Source: Pseudorhodobacter aquimaris (lineage in GTDB: Bacteria; Pseudomonadota; Alphaproteobacteria; Rhodobacterales; Rhodobacteraceae). Taken from it: a DNA stretch of 64,000 nt. The stretch spans positions 37,395 to 101,394 of the forward strand of contig NZ_LGHS01000010.1 of NCBI RefSeq assembly GCF_001202025.1, written 5' to 3'. Below, in pieces: positions 8,687-16,715 of this stretch. The notes beneath the pieces are model-generated. The model saw only the letters and a list, made by a program, of their open reading frames with translations. It made no database searches and was not told the origin of the DNA. Numbering within the stretch: position 1 is the first letter of the stretch; the number at the start of each line of letters is the position of its first letter. The translations under genes and the position numbers were made by a program.

Positions 8687-9106
8687 TCAGGCAGGTGGCC
8701 TAAGGGAAAGGTGCATCACAAGTGCATCGACGCGCAGTCCTTGGGGCGCTTCGAAGTAGCGCGGCCTGCGGCCCACTTCGGTGTAGCCGAGCGCGTGATA
8801 AAGCGCGATGGCGGCGTCGTTGTCTTGGGCCACTTCCAGAAAGGCGATGTCGGCAGCGGGACGGGCCGCATCGTGGAAGGCCGCCATCAAACGGCGGGCA
8901 AGGCCCTTGCGCCTGAAAGCAGGTGCGACGGCAAGCGTCAGGACCTCGGCCTCGCCCGCCACGGCGCGGCCAAGTACAAAACCGCGTGCATCACCGCGAA
9001 TAAACGTGCCGGGGCTGTCGAGCAGTTCTGCAAAAGCCCGGGCAGACCACGGTGGCGGGGTGGTAAAGCTGCAGGCGTGAAGCGTAGCCAGATCGTCCGG
9101 GTTCAT
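8687..9106 (-). CDS. rimI: GNAT acetyltransferase, RimI-like (ribosomal protein alanine N-acetyltransferase)
   Basis: GNAT-fold enzyme of 139 residues predicted to acetylate an N-terminal alanine, in E. coli that of ribosomal protein S18. The acetyl-CoA loop is FRRKGLARRLM (about 84-94), matching the family R/Q-x-x-G-x-G/A pattern. LEVAQDNDAAIALYHALGY is the usual RimI C-terminal motif. Its ATG follows the tsaB stop codon directly, and the rimI-tsaB pairing is widely conserved, which supports the name over a generic GNAT. Third gene of the nfu-tsaB-rimI unit. Confidence 0.85.
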   Translation of the reverse strand: MNPDDLATLHACSFTTPPPWSARAFAELLDSPGTFIRGDARGFVLGRAVAGEAEVLTLAVAPAFRRKGLARRLMAAFHDAARPAADIAFLEVAQDNDAAIALYHALGYTEVGRRPRYFEAPQGLRVDALVMHLSLRPPA

Positions 9107-9754
9107 TCAGGCGTCCAGAATGACGGGCGGCGGATCGCTGGGCGGGGCGGCATCAGCGGCACGCAAGTAGAAAGGTGCCGGGGGTGGCGCGCCTGCCGCC
9201 AGTTTTTGCGCACCCACAAAGGCCATCGCACGGATGCGGGCGGCTGGATCTGGGCGCAAGATCTTGCGGCCTGTCTCGGGCCAGTCACCGACAAGGTCGA
9301 GATTGGTTTCAGGCCAGAAATCGGCATCATCGGGATTTGCCTCCCGGATTGGACCAAGGGGGGCGCCGCCCGCAAAATCCTGCACATAAAGGGCATTTCG
9401 TGCGGCCGGTGTTGCCACGCGGATACGTGCGGTCAGCCCATAGGCCAGCATTTCGGGGCCAGTTACCCCAACGGCTTGCACGCCCAAGCCAAGGGCCAGA
9501 CCGCGCGCGGCGGCCACGGAAATACGGATGCCGGTGAAATTCCCCGGCCCGACGCCAACGGCTACACCGCCAACATCGCGCCAGCCCCGACCAACCGAGA
9601 TAAGCATCTCCTCGATCAGGGGCATCAGACGTTCGGCCTGACCTTTGGCCATCGGCTCTCTCGCCTCGGCGATGATCTCACCGCGCCAAAGCAAAGCGGC
9701 CGCGCAATGCGCGACCGATGTATCAAAGGCCAGAATCGGTCGATCAGACGGCAA
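9107..9754 (-). CDS. tsaB: tRNA threonylcarbamoyladenosine biosynthesis protein TsaB
   Basis: Scaffold or regulatory partner of TsaD in making t6A37 of ANN-decoding tRNAs. The 215-residue protein has the ASKHA-fold N-terminus (ILAFDTSVAHCAAALL) and the TsaB block VGVGPGNFTGIRISVAAARGLALGLG. It starts at TTG (9754), supported by GGAGG about 9 bases upstream; no ATG or GTG fits that position. The start lies inside the 3' end of the nfu gene (11-base overlap), and rimI follows without a gap. The three genes are probably co-transcribed. Confidence 0.92.
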   Translation of the reverse strand: MPSDRPILAFDTSVAHCAAALLWRGEIIAEAREPMAKGQAERLMPLIEEMLISVGRGWRDVGGVAVGVGPGNFTGIRISVAAARGLALGLGVQAVGVTGPEMLAYGLTARIRVATPAARNALYVQDFAGGAPLGPIREANPDDADFWPETNLDLVGDWPETGRKILRPDPAARIRAMAFVGAQKLAAGAPPPAPFYLRAADAAPPSDPPPVILDA

Positions 9755-10304
9755 CAGGCCGGACCTCCAACACCTCGGGGATATAGTGGCGCAGCAGGTT
9801 TTCGATGCCCATTTTCAACGTCAGGGTCGACGAGGGGCAGCCTGCGCAAGCGCCTTGCATGTGCAGGTAAACCACGCCGCGCTCAAACCCGTGAAAGGTG
9901 ATGTCGCCGCCATCCTGTGCCACAGCAGGGCGCACCCGAGTGTCAAGCAACTCCTTGATCTGGGCCACGATATCGCCGTCTTCACCGCTATGCTCGGCAT
10001 GGCCGGATGCGGCTTGTTCGCCCTCGATTACAGGTGCGCCGGACTGGTAATGTTCCATGATCGCGCCAAGGATGGCGGGCTTGATATGGTCCCAATCGGC
10101 CGCATCAGTCTTGGTCACAGTTACAAAGTCGTTGCCAAAAAAGACGCCGGCAATATCGCCCACCGTGAAAATACGGCGTGCCAGCGGGGACTTCTCGGCC
10201 GCCTCGGCCGATGGGAAGTCTGCGGTCCCCATATCCAGTACTGTTTGGCCGGGAAGGAATTTCAGGGTCGCCGGGTTCGGCGTGGATTCGGTCTGGATGA
10301 ACAT
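9744..10304 (-). CDS. NifU-like (Nfu) iron-sulfur cluster carrier protein
   Basis: Carrier that receives and delivers Fe-S clusters in the cytoplasm, 186 residues. It has an N-terminal Nfu_N domain (MFIQTESTPNPATLKFLPGQ) and a C-terminal NifU domain with the cluster-binding CxxC in MQGACAGCPSSTLTLKMG. ATG at 10304 was chosen because GGAG lies 8 bases upstream and it gives the standard N-terminus; the longer frame adds an unconserved leader. A near-perfect Irr box lies 57 bases upstream, so expression is probably iron-controlled. It overlaps tsaB by 11 bases. Confidence 0.93.
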   Translation of the reverse strand: MFIQTESTPNPATLKFLPGQTVLDMGTADFPSAEAAEKSPLARRIFTVGDIAGVFFGNDFVTVTKTDAADWDHIKPAILGAIMEHYQSGAPVIEGEQAASGHAEHSGEDGDIVAQIKELLDTRVRPAVAQDGGDITFHGFERGVVYLHMQGACAGCPSSTLTLKMGIENLLRHYIPEVLEVRPVAV

Positions 10305-10360
10305 TTTATATCTCCGACAGTTCCCATCAGATATGCGCCCTTGGGCCGGGTAAGTCAAGG

Positions 10361-10377
10361 TTTAGAACGTTTCTAAA
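10361..10377. promoter_or_regulatory. Candidate Irr box (iron control element) upstream of the nfu gene
   Basis: TTTAGAA at 10361-10367, CGT, then TTCTAAA at 10371-10377: a perfect 7-bp inverted repeat with a 3-base spacer. It matches the TTTAGAA-N3-TTCTAAA type of Irr (heme-sensing Fur family) site described for Rhizobiales and Rhodobacterales. It lies 57 bases upstream of the nfu start, in the gap between the uraH and nfu genes. Irr usually represses iron-consuming genes when iron is scarce. Confidence 0.75.
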
Positions 10378-10398
10378 ACTCCGGCGTGGCACCTGACC

Positions 10399-10758
10399 CT
10401 AGCTGCCGCGGTAAGTCGAATAGGCAAAAGGCGAAATCAGCAGCGGCACATGATAGTGGGCATCGGCATCAGGCACGCCAAAACGAATGGGGATCTCGTC
10501 CAGAAAGAGCACACCGTCCCCGGCCTGATCGCTGGCACGCAAATAGTCACCGGCACAGAATACCAGTTCATATTCCCCCACCGTCAGCGCGGCCCCCGCC
10601 AGCATTGGGGCATCGGTGCGCCCGTCCGCGTTGGTCACGGTTTCCGAAAGCTTTGCGTGCCCCTCTCCGGACACGCGATAAAGCGTGATCTTGACCCCTC
10701 CAGCCGGTTTTCCCAGGGCGGTATCGAGCACATGGGTGGTCAGTTTTCCTGCCGACAT
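10399..10758 (-). CDS. uraH: 5-hydroxyisourate hydrolase
   Basis: Transthyretin-like enzyme hydrolysing 5-hydroxyisourate to OHCU, the step after urate oxidation. The 119 residues carry the N-terminal [11 protein letters not shown] signature (His9), the central GRTDAPML and the C-terminal YRGS tetrapeptide that separates the hydrolase from vertebrate transthyretin. A strong ribosome site (AAGGAGG) precedes ATG 10758. It is transcribed away from the puuE-uraD fusion across a 156-base shared intergenic region, so a common regulator is likely. The usual length and all signature parts are intact. Confidence 0.95.
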   Translation of the reverse strand: MSAGKLTTHVLDTALGKPAGGVKITLYRVSGEGHAKLSETVTNADGRTDAPMLAGAALTVGEYELVFCAGDYLRASDQAGDGVLFLDEIPIRFGVPDADAHYHVPLLISPFAYSTYRGS

Positions 10759-10914
10759 TGTTATCCTCCTTGAAAGTTGCCTCCGGATTGTGCCGCATCG
10801 CGGGGCCAGTTACGATCACTTATTTGCGTTAAAAGTCTTTCATCATTTTTTTGCAAATGCTGGCCGACTATTCGCTTTATACTAACATATGAAATAAATT
10901 GAATGAGGCGTTTT
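10759..10914. promoter_or_regulatory. Divergent promoter region of the purine catabolism genes
   Basis: Intergenic region between uraH (minus) and the puuE-uraD fusion (plus). Its right half is A+T-rich compared with the flanking genes. ATTTGC (10821-10826) and GCAAAT (about 10853-10858) form a spaced inverted repeat. The layout suggests two back-to-back promoters with a shared operator, but I cannot define boxes with confidence. Confidence 0.35.
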
Positions 10915-12330
10915 GTGAACAGATATCCGCGCGACATGACAGGTTACGGTGCCAATGCCCCGGATGCACGCTGGCCAAAGGGTGCGAAGATTGCTGTCTC
11001 CCTGGTGCTGAACTACGAAGAGGGTGGCGAGAATAACATCTTGCACGGCGATGCCGGGTCCGAGGCGTTTCTTTCCGACATTGGCGGGGCGGCCCCTTGG
11101 CCGGGCAAGCGTCACTGGAACATGGAATCGATCTATGATTACGGCGCGCGGGCCGGGTTCTGGCGGTTGCACCGTTTGTTCACGTCACGCGATATTCCTG
11201 TAACGGTCTACGGTGTGGCCACGGCCCTTGCGCGCAGTCCCGAACAGGTCGCCGCGATGAAAGCGGCCGATTGGGAGATCGCCTCGCACGGGTTGAAATG
11301 GGTCGAACATAAAGACATGCCCGAAGAGGAGGAGCGCGCCGCAATCGCCGAGGCCATTCGCCTGCACACCGAGGTGGTCGGTACCCGTCCGCGCGGTTGG
11401 TACACGGGGCGTTGCTCGGTCAATACCGTGCGTCTGGTTGCCGAAGAGGGTGGCTTTGACTGGATCGCGGACACTTATGACGACGACCTGCCACATTGGA
11501 TGGAATTCGGCGAACGCGACCAGCTTATCATCCCCTATACGCTGGAGGCGAATGACATGCGTTTCGCCACGGCGCCGGGCTATATCGAGGGGCAGCAGTT
11601 CTTTCAGTACCTCAAGGACAGCTTCGACGTGCTTTACGCCGAGGGGGAGGCGGGGGCGGCCAAGATGTTTTCTATCGGGTTGCATTGCCGCTTGATCGGG
11701 CGTCCGGGCAAGATTGCAGGGCTGATGCGCTTCCTCGATTATGCCCAAGGGCATGAAGGGGTCTGGTTCGCGCGCCGTGCGGATATTGCCGACCATTGGG
11801 CCAAGACCCACCCGCATCAGCGCGTGGAACGCCCAAGCGAGATGGATGCGCAAAGCTTTGTTGCCAAATTCGGCTCCATCTTTGAGCATTCCCCTTGGAT
11901 CGCCGAGCGTGCCCATGCATTGGAGCTTGGCCCCGCGCATGACAGCGCCATTGGCGTGCATAGCGCGCTGTGCCGGATGTTCCGATCCGCGTCGCATGAG
12001 GAACGTCTGGGCGTTTTGACCGCCCACCCTGACCTTGCGGGCAAGCTGGCCGCGGCCAAGCGGCTGACGGCTGAAAGCACCGCCGAACAGGCCAGCGCCG
12101 CGCTCGATTCGCTGACGGATGCGGAGCGCGAGACCTTTCAGGCCCTCAATACCGAATATGTCGCCAAACACGGCTTTCCTTTTATCATCGCCGTGCGTGA
12201 CAATACCAAAGACAGCATCCTTGCCGCGTTCAAGACCCGTATCGGCCATGACACGCAAACCGAATTCAACACCGCCTGCGCTCAAGTCGAACGCATCGCG
12301 GAATTGCGCCTGAAGGACATCCTGCCATGA
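10915..12330 (+). CDS. puuE: Fusion of allantoinase PuuE and OHCU decarboxylase (UraD)
   Basis: Bifunctional purine catabolism enzyme, about 471 residues. Residues 1 to about 305 are a polysaccharide-deacetylase-fold allantoinase: RYPRDMTGYG, NYEEGGE, ASHGLKWVEHKDM and GLHCRLIGRPGKI are PuuE-type motifs. From about residue 315 to the end is an OHCU decarboxylase domain with AHPDLAGKLA (catalytic His), STAEQASAAL (catalytic Glu) and KHGFPFIIAVRDNTK. Together they cover OHCU to allantoin and allantoin to allantoate. I prefer GTG 10915 because TGAGG lies about 7 bases upstream; ATG 10903 is in frame but has no ribosome site. The stop overlaps the next gene (ATGA). Confidence 0.92.
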   Translation: MNRYPRDMTGYGANAPDARWPKGAKIAVSLVLNYEEGGENNILHGDAGSEAFLSDIGGAAPWPGKRHWNMESIYDYGARAGFWRLHRLFTSRDIPVTVYGVATALARSPEQVAAMKAADWEIASHGLKWVEHKDMPEEEERAAIAEAIRLHTEVVGTRPRGWYTGRCSVNTVRLVAEEGGFDWIADTYDDDLPHWMEFGERDQLIIPYTLEANDMRFATAPGYIEGQQFFQYLKDSFDVLYAEGEAGAAKMFSIGLHCRLIGRPGKIAGLMRFLDYAQGHEGVWFARRADIADHWAKTHPHQRVERPSEMDAQSFVAKFGSIFEHSPWIAERAHALELGPAHDSAIGVHSALCRMFRSASHEERLGVLTAHPDLAGKLAAAKRLTAESTAEQASAALDSLTDAERETFQALNTEYVAKHGFPFIIAVRDNTKDSILAAFKTRIGHDTQTEFNTACAQVERIAELRLKDILP

Positions 12331-13160
12331 CCGGATATTTTGCCCCCAAAGGTGGTTTGCCACCGCAGACCCAATTGATGACTGGCCGCGCGGCGTTCAC
12401 CGATGCCTATGCCTTTATCCCGCAAGGCGTGTTTTCCGATATCGTCACCAGCTTCCTGCCGGGCTGGGAAAAAACGCGCCTCTGGATTATCGCGCGCCCG
12501 ATGACCGGCTTTTCGGAAACCTTCAGCCAATATGTGATGGAGGTCGCCCCCGGCGGCGGTTCCGATGTGCCCGAAAATGACGATGCGGTGCAATCGGTCC
12601 TATTTATGACCGAAGGTGAAGCCGAGCTGACCGTTGAGGGCAAAACCCATGCGCTGACCTCGGGCAGCTATGCCTATATCCCCGCGGGCAGCAGATGGGC
12701 GTTGCACAACGAGGGCACCGGGAACGCCTGTTTCCACTGGATCCGCAAGATCTATGAGCCTGCACCGGGTGTTGAGAAGCCGGGTGTGCTGGTGCTGAAC
12801 GACCGCGACATCACCCCCACACCCATGCCCGATACCGATGGAGCCTGGGCCACGACCCGCTTTGTCGACCCCAATGACCTGCGTCACGATATGCATGTGA
12901 CCGTGGTCACATTTCAGCCCGGCGGTGTTATCCCCTTTGAGGAAACGCATGTCATGGAACACGGGCTTTATGTTCTGGAGGGCAAGGCGGTCTATAAGCT
13001 CAACCAAGACTGGGTAGAGGTCGAGGCCGGTGATTTCATGTGGTTGCGCGCCTTTTGCCCGCAGGCCTGTTACGCCGCCGGGCCGGGGCCGTTCCGCTAC
13101 CTGCTCTATAAGGATGTGAACCGTCACGCCAATCTGCGGGGGCCGTTGAACCCGCGCTGA
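12327..13160 (+). CDS. allE: (S)-ureidoglycine aminohydrolase (bicupin, AllE/UGlyAH family)
   Basis: Mn-dependent enzyme releasing ammonia from (S)-ureidoglycine to give (S)-ureidoglycolate. The 277 residues form two cupin domains. The C-terminal cupin keeps the expected metal ligands: Glu206, His208, His212 (FEETHVMEHG) and Gln246 (FCPQACYA). The N-terminal cupin lacks a clear ligand set, as is usual. It overlaps the puuE-uraD stop by ATGA and is followed after 58 bases by ureidoglycolate lyase, the next step, which supports the assignment strongly. Confidence 0.93.
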   Translation: MTGYFAPKGGLPPQTQLMTGRAAFTDAYAFIPQGVFSDIVTSFLPGWEKTRLWIIARPMTGFSETFSQYVMEVAPGGGSDVPENDDAVQSVLFMTEGEAELTVEGKTHALTSGSYAYIPAGSRWALHNEGTGNACFHWIRKIYEPAPGVEKPGVLVLNDRDITPTPMPDTDGAWATTRFVDPNDLRHDMHVTVVTFQPGGVIPFEETHVMEHGLYVLEGKAVYKLNQDWVEVEAGDFMWLRAFCPQACYAAGPGPFRYLLYKDVNRHANLRGPLNPR

Positions 13161-13218
13161 TCTCATCGGTGCTATAAATCCATCCCTTTGGCTGATCCGT
13201 CAACATTCATAGGTCCAT

Positions 13219-13728
13219 ATGACAAGAACAATCCAGACAGAGCCCTTGACCGCCGCTGGTTTCGCGCCCTTCGGAGAGGTGCTCGAGGCCACAGGCGCGC
13301 CCGATAAGATCATCAACCAAGGCATGTGTGGCCGTTTCCATGACCGCGCGCGGCTTGATTTCGCAGACGCCCGCGCGGGCATTTCCATCTTTCACGCCCA
13401 ACCGCGCAGTTTCCCCTATACGCTGGAACTGGTGGAACGTCATCCTGATGGGTCCCAAGCTTTTCTGCCGATGAGTGAGCACCCTTTTCTTGTGATCGTG
13501 GCGACCGGTCCCGAGGCCACCCCGCGCGCATTTTTGACCAACGGCGCTCAGGGGATAAACCTGCACCGAGGGGTCTGGCACGGGGTTTTGACCCCGCTTC
13601 ACGCCCCCGGTCTTTTCGCGGTGGTGGACCGGATCGGGACCACGCCAAACCTCGAAGAGCATTATTTCGATGCGCCGTGGATCGTAACCGGTCCGGCATC
13701 ATCTTCTTCGGTTGCGCCTGATCCCTGA
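13219..13728 (+). CDS. allA: Ureidoglycolate lyase
   Basis: Splits (S)-ureidoglycolate into glyoxylate and urea, the last ring-nitrogen step of the pathway. The 169 residues contain the family blocks SQAFLPMSEHPFLVIVA, GINLHRGVWHGVL and FAVVDRIGTTPNLEEHYF. The N-terminus (TAAGFAPFGEVLE) matches the usual AllA start. Length is normal (about 160-170). It follows allE on the same strand and probably belongs to one transcript with puuE-uraD and allE. Urease or urea carboxylase genes for the urea product are not in the window. Confidence 0.94.
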   Translation: MTRTIQTEPLTAAGFAPFGEVLEATGAPDKIINQGMCGRFHDRARLDFADARAGISIFHAQPRSFPYTLELVERHPDGSQAFLPMSEHPFLVIVATGPEATPRAFLTNGAQGINLHRGVWHGVLTPLHAPGLFAVVDRIGTTPNLEEHYFDAPWIVTGPASSSSVAPDP

Positions 13729-13749
13729 CGGCCTTGGCGCAACCTCAAG

Positions 13750-13795
13750 GCACGCGCGATATTGTCGGGGCGGTATCGTGCTTGAAATTATACCC
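13750..13795 (+). promoter_or_regulatory. Possible structured leader of the purine permease
   Basis: Between allA and the permease, GCACG-CGC-GATA (13750-13761) can pair with TATCGTGC (13774-13781), a stem with a 3-base bulge. GGTAT (13772-13776) can pair with ATACC (13791-13795). The two pairings share bases and exclude each other. A ribosome site (AGGGAGAG) follows. No known riboswitch class was recognised. Confidence 0.2.
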
Positions 13796-13818
13796 CACAC
13801 CTCAGGGAGAGTTTTTCA

Positions 13819-15306
13819 ATGACAGATAAAGTGAAACCGGTAGATGAAATTCTACCAGCCCCCAAATTGTTTACATTGGGGTTGCAACATGTGTTGGTCA
13901 TGTATGCGGGGGCGATTGCGGTCCCGCTTATCATCGGCCGTGTGCTTCAACTTGCGCCACAGGATGTCGCGTTTCTGATCTCTGCTGATTTGTTCGTTTG
14001 CGGGATCGTAACCATCATTCAATCTTTGGGCGTGACCCGCTATTTCGGCATCCAGATGCCCGTGATGATGGGTGTAACCTTTGCCTCGGTCGGGCCGATG
14101 ATTGCGATCGGGGCGAATAATCCCGGTTATGCGGGGGCGCAGCTTATCTTTGGGTCGATCATCGGGGCGGGGGTGCTGGCCCTGCTGATCGCGCCGATTA
14201 TTTCCAAGATGCTGCGGTTCTTTCCTCCGGTTGTGACGGGGACGATCATTCTGGTGATCGGCGTTACCCTGATGCGGGTGGGGATCAACTGGATTTTTGG
14301 CGTGCCGGTCGGCCCGACTGCGGTCAAAATCGTGAACCCCGAGCATGCCGCCTGGCTGAAAGAAGTGGGCGAGATGGCCGGGACTGCCGGATCTGCGGTG
14401 CCTGCGATCCCGCCAGGGCTTGGGTTGACGGCAACGGTCAATAACCCGGCCTATGCAAGCCTGCAAAACATGGGGGTTTCGGCCAGCGTCTTGCTGGCGA
14501 TCCTGCTGATTGCAAAATACGGCAAGGGATTTGTGTCCAATATTGCGGTGCTCTTGGGGATTGTCGTTGGTGGCATCTTGGCGGCCGCCTTGGGGATGAT
14601 GCATTTTGACGGTGTTGCCGAGGCAAAATGGTTTTCGCTGATCACCCCGTTCCATTTCGGGATGCCCGTTTTTGACCCGGTGATGATTATCACCATGACG
14701 CTGGTGATGATTGTGGTGATGATTGAATCCACTGGCATGTTCCTCGCGCTAGGGGATATGACTGGGCGAGAGATCACACAGCCGCGTTTGGCGGCAGGTT
14801 TGCGGGTTGACGGGTTGGGAACAATCCTTGGTGGGATTTTCAACACCTTCCCCTATACCAGCTTTTCGCAAAACGTCGGTCTGGTTGGTGTCACGGGCAT
14901 CAAAAGCCGGTATATCTGCATCGCGGGCGGTGTGATCCTGATCGTTCTGGGCCTGATCCCCAAGATGGCGGTGATGGTTGAGGCGCTGCCGATTGCGGTT
15001 CTGGGCGGTGCTGGCATTGTGATGTTCGGGATGGTTGCGGCAACCGGCATCCGTATTCTTGCCGCCGGGGTCGATTTTGCGAACAACCGTTTCAACCTGT
15101 TTATCGTTGCCATATCGCTGGGCTTTGGCATGGTTCCATTGATCGCGCCGAATTTCATGATCTGGCTGCCGCATGAAATGCATCCGTTGATCGAAAGCGG
15201 TATCTTGCTTGCCTCAATATCGGCAGTGCTTTTGAACCTGTTCTTCAACGGGGCAAAGGGGACGACGGAAGAGGCGCGTCAGGCGGCATCGGTCGCCGAT
15301 CACTAA
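13819..15306 (+). CDS. NCS2 family nucleobase permease (xanthine/urate type)
   Basis: H+ or Na+ coupled importer of a purine base, 495 residues with about 14 hydrophobic segments. The NCS2 motif QNVGLVGVTGIKSRY lies near residues 352-366, and the TM8 region MIVVMIESTGMFLALGDM carries the conserved Glu of the substrate site. The N-terminal GLQHVLVMYAGAIAVPLIIG is the usual TM1. The context (uraH, uraD, allantoin and ureidoglycolate genes) favours urate or xanthine over uracil. Ribosome site AGGGAG; the gene ends in a strong terminator. Confidence 0.92.
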   Translation: MTDKVKPVDEILPAPKLFTLGLQHVLVMYAGAIAVPLIIGRVLQLAPQDVAFLISADLFVCGIVTIIQSLGVTRYFGIQMPVMMGVTFASVGPMIAIGANNPGYAGAQLIFGSIIGAGVLALLIAPIISKMLRFFPPVVTGTIILVIGVTLMRVGINWIFGVPVGPTAVKIVNPEHAAWLKEVGEMAGTAGSAVPAIPPGLGLTATVNNPAYASLQNMGVSASVLLAILLIAKYGKGFVSNIAVLLGIVVGGILAAALGMMHFDGVAEAKWFSLITPFHFGMPVFDPVMIITMTLVMIVVMIESTGMFLALGDMTGREITQPRLAAGLRVDGLGTILGGIFNTFPYTSFSQNVGLVGVTGIKSRYICIAGGVILIVLGLIPKMAVMVEALPIAVLGGAGIVMFGMVAATGIRILAAGVDFANNRFNLFIVAISLGFGMVPLIAPNFMIWLPHEMHPLIESGILLASISAVLLNLFFNGAKGTTEEARQAASVADH

Positions 15307-15333
15307 GTAGCGATATTGCCAAAGACGTTTATG

Positions 15334-15364
15334 CAGGGGGCCTCGGCCCCCTGTTTGCTTTTTG
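15334..15364 (+). terminator. Rho-independent terminator after the purine permease
   Basis: An 8-bp G+C-rich stem CAGGGGGC/GCCCCCTG (15334-15341 with 15346-15353) with a CTCG loop is followed by TTTGCTTTTTG. It closes the purine catabolism operon. Confidence 0.85.
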
Positions 15365-15458
15365 TGATCCGGGGTGATCGTAAAAAGCCTGGCCCCGGAA
15401 TGCGTTGGCTATGTACCGAGGCCAGAGAGCGGATCGGAATTATATTCGAAACTCCAGA

Positions 15459-16556
15459 TCAATCATATTTCAGGAACTGCTGGCGCGCCCGGACATAGGG
15501 CGTGTCGATGTTCTCGGTCCGGGTCCGTACAAGGGTAAGCCCTTCGATAAAGCTTTCGGTGGCCTTTTTGACCAGCGGGTCATCACTGCTGCGCAGTTCT
15601 TCGATGACCTCAACCGATGCCTTTGCGCCGGCTTCCATGATGTCGTCCGGGAAGCTGCGTACGATCACGCCGTGATCATTGACCAATGTGCGCAATGCGC
15701 GCGGGTCGTTGGCGAGGAAGTCCGCCGAGACCTGATCATATTCCGCTTGTGAGATGTCGCGGATGATGGCCTGAAGGTCTGCGGGCAGCTCTTGGTATTT
15801 CTTCTTGTCGACGACCAGCTCGGTGGCAAGACCGGATTCAACAAAGGACGGCATGTAGTAGTTCTTAGCAACCTGATGAAAGCCGAGCGCCAGATCGTTA
15901 TAGGGGCCAACAAATTCGGCCGCATCAAGCGTGCCCGACTGCAGCGCCTGAAAGATCTCGCCCGCGGCCATATTGGTGACCGTGGCGCCCAGTTTTTCCC
16001 AAACACGTCCACCAAGCCCCGGTGTGCGGAAGCGCACGCCTTTTACATCGTCGAGGCTGTTAAGCTCATCGCGGAACCAGCCGCCGGTCTGTGTGCCGGT
16101 GTTGCCGGACAAGAAGCCCTGCACGCCGAACTGGTCGTAGACCTCATCCCAGATTTCCTGACCGCCAAGGTAGCGGACCCAGGCAGTCAGCTCTGCTGTG
16201 GTCATGCCGTAAGGTACGCCGGTAAAGAACGACAGGGCAGGGGATTTGTTTTGCCAGTAATAGGCTGCGCCATGGCTCATCTCGGCGGTGCCATCAATGA
16301 CGGCATCCAGCGATTGCAATGGTGGAACCAGTTCACCTGCCGAGAAGACCTGAACCGTCAGCCGTCCGCCCGAAGCAGCCGTGATACGATCGGCAAGACG
16401 CTGTGCGCCCACGCCCAGACCGGGGAAATTCTTGGGCCAGGTCGTGACCATGCGCCATGTGATATTGCCCTGCGCAACGGCTGGCGCGGCAAGTGTCGTT
16501 GCTGCAGCGCCCGCTCCCAGAGCTCCGGCGCTACGAATGAAAGAACGACGATCCAT
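15459..16556 (-). CDS. TRAP transporter solute-binding protein (DctP family, TakP-like)
   Basis: Periplasmic receptor for an organic acid, 365 residues from ATG 16556 (GGGAG about 7 bases upstream). The N-terminus MDRRSFIRSAG is a twin-arginine type signal followed by an Ala-rich h-region ending APAVAQ. Motifs FSAGELVPPLQ, GNTGTQTGGWF, GLKxR-like GVRFRTPG (invariant TRAP Arg) and EFVGPYND resemble TakP, the alpha-keto acid binding protein of Rhodobacter. TRAP receptors work with DctQ and DctM membrane subunits; none is present here, so this receptor is an orphan or pairs with a distant locus. Ligand is inferred from similarity only. Confidence 0.88.
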   Translation of the reverse strand: MDRRSFIRSAGALGAGAAATTLAAPAVAQGNITWRMVTTWPKNFPGLGVGAQRLADRITAASGGRLTVQVFSAGELVPPLQSLDAVIDGTAEMSHGAAYYWQNKSPALSFFTGVPYGMTTAELTAWVRYLGGQEIWDEVYDQFGVQGFLSGNTGTQTGGWFRDELNSLDDVKGVRFRTPGLGGRVWEKLGATVTNMAAGEIFQALQSGTLDAAEFVGPYNDLALGFHQVAKNYYMPSFVESGLATELVVDKKKYQELPADLQAIIRDISQAEYDQVSADFLANDPRALRTLVNDHGVIVRSFPDDIMEAGAKASVEVIEELRSSDDPLVKKATESFIEGLTLVRTRTENIDTPYVRARQQFLKYD

Positions 16557-16715
16557 TTTGTACTCCCTAAGTCGAACTATGTCACGATAACGGCCTGACA
16601 AAACAGACACGTCCTCGGCGGCATTTAAGCGACGGTTATGGGAAATGTCCATTCATTTGCACAGCTTGGGGGCTGTGAAGGGGGCTTCATGTCGTCGTGG
16701 CGCTCGCTTAGGGTT

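Noticed and set aside
8645..9901. 418-codon open frame on the plus strand across rimI and tsaB
   Set aside because: It crosses two genes and their junction on the other strand and has no domain; both real genes show family motifs and ribosome sites.
11185..12363. 392-codon open frame on the minus strand across the puuE-uraD fusion
   Set aside because: Antisense mirror of a gene with strong motif support in both domains.
16660..16677. CACAGC/GCTGTG hairpin after the DUF1127 gene as a terminator
   Set aside because: Six base pairs only and no T-run on the minus strand.
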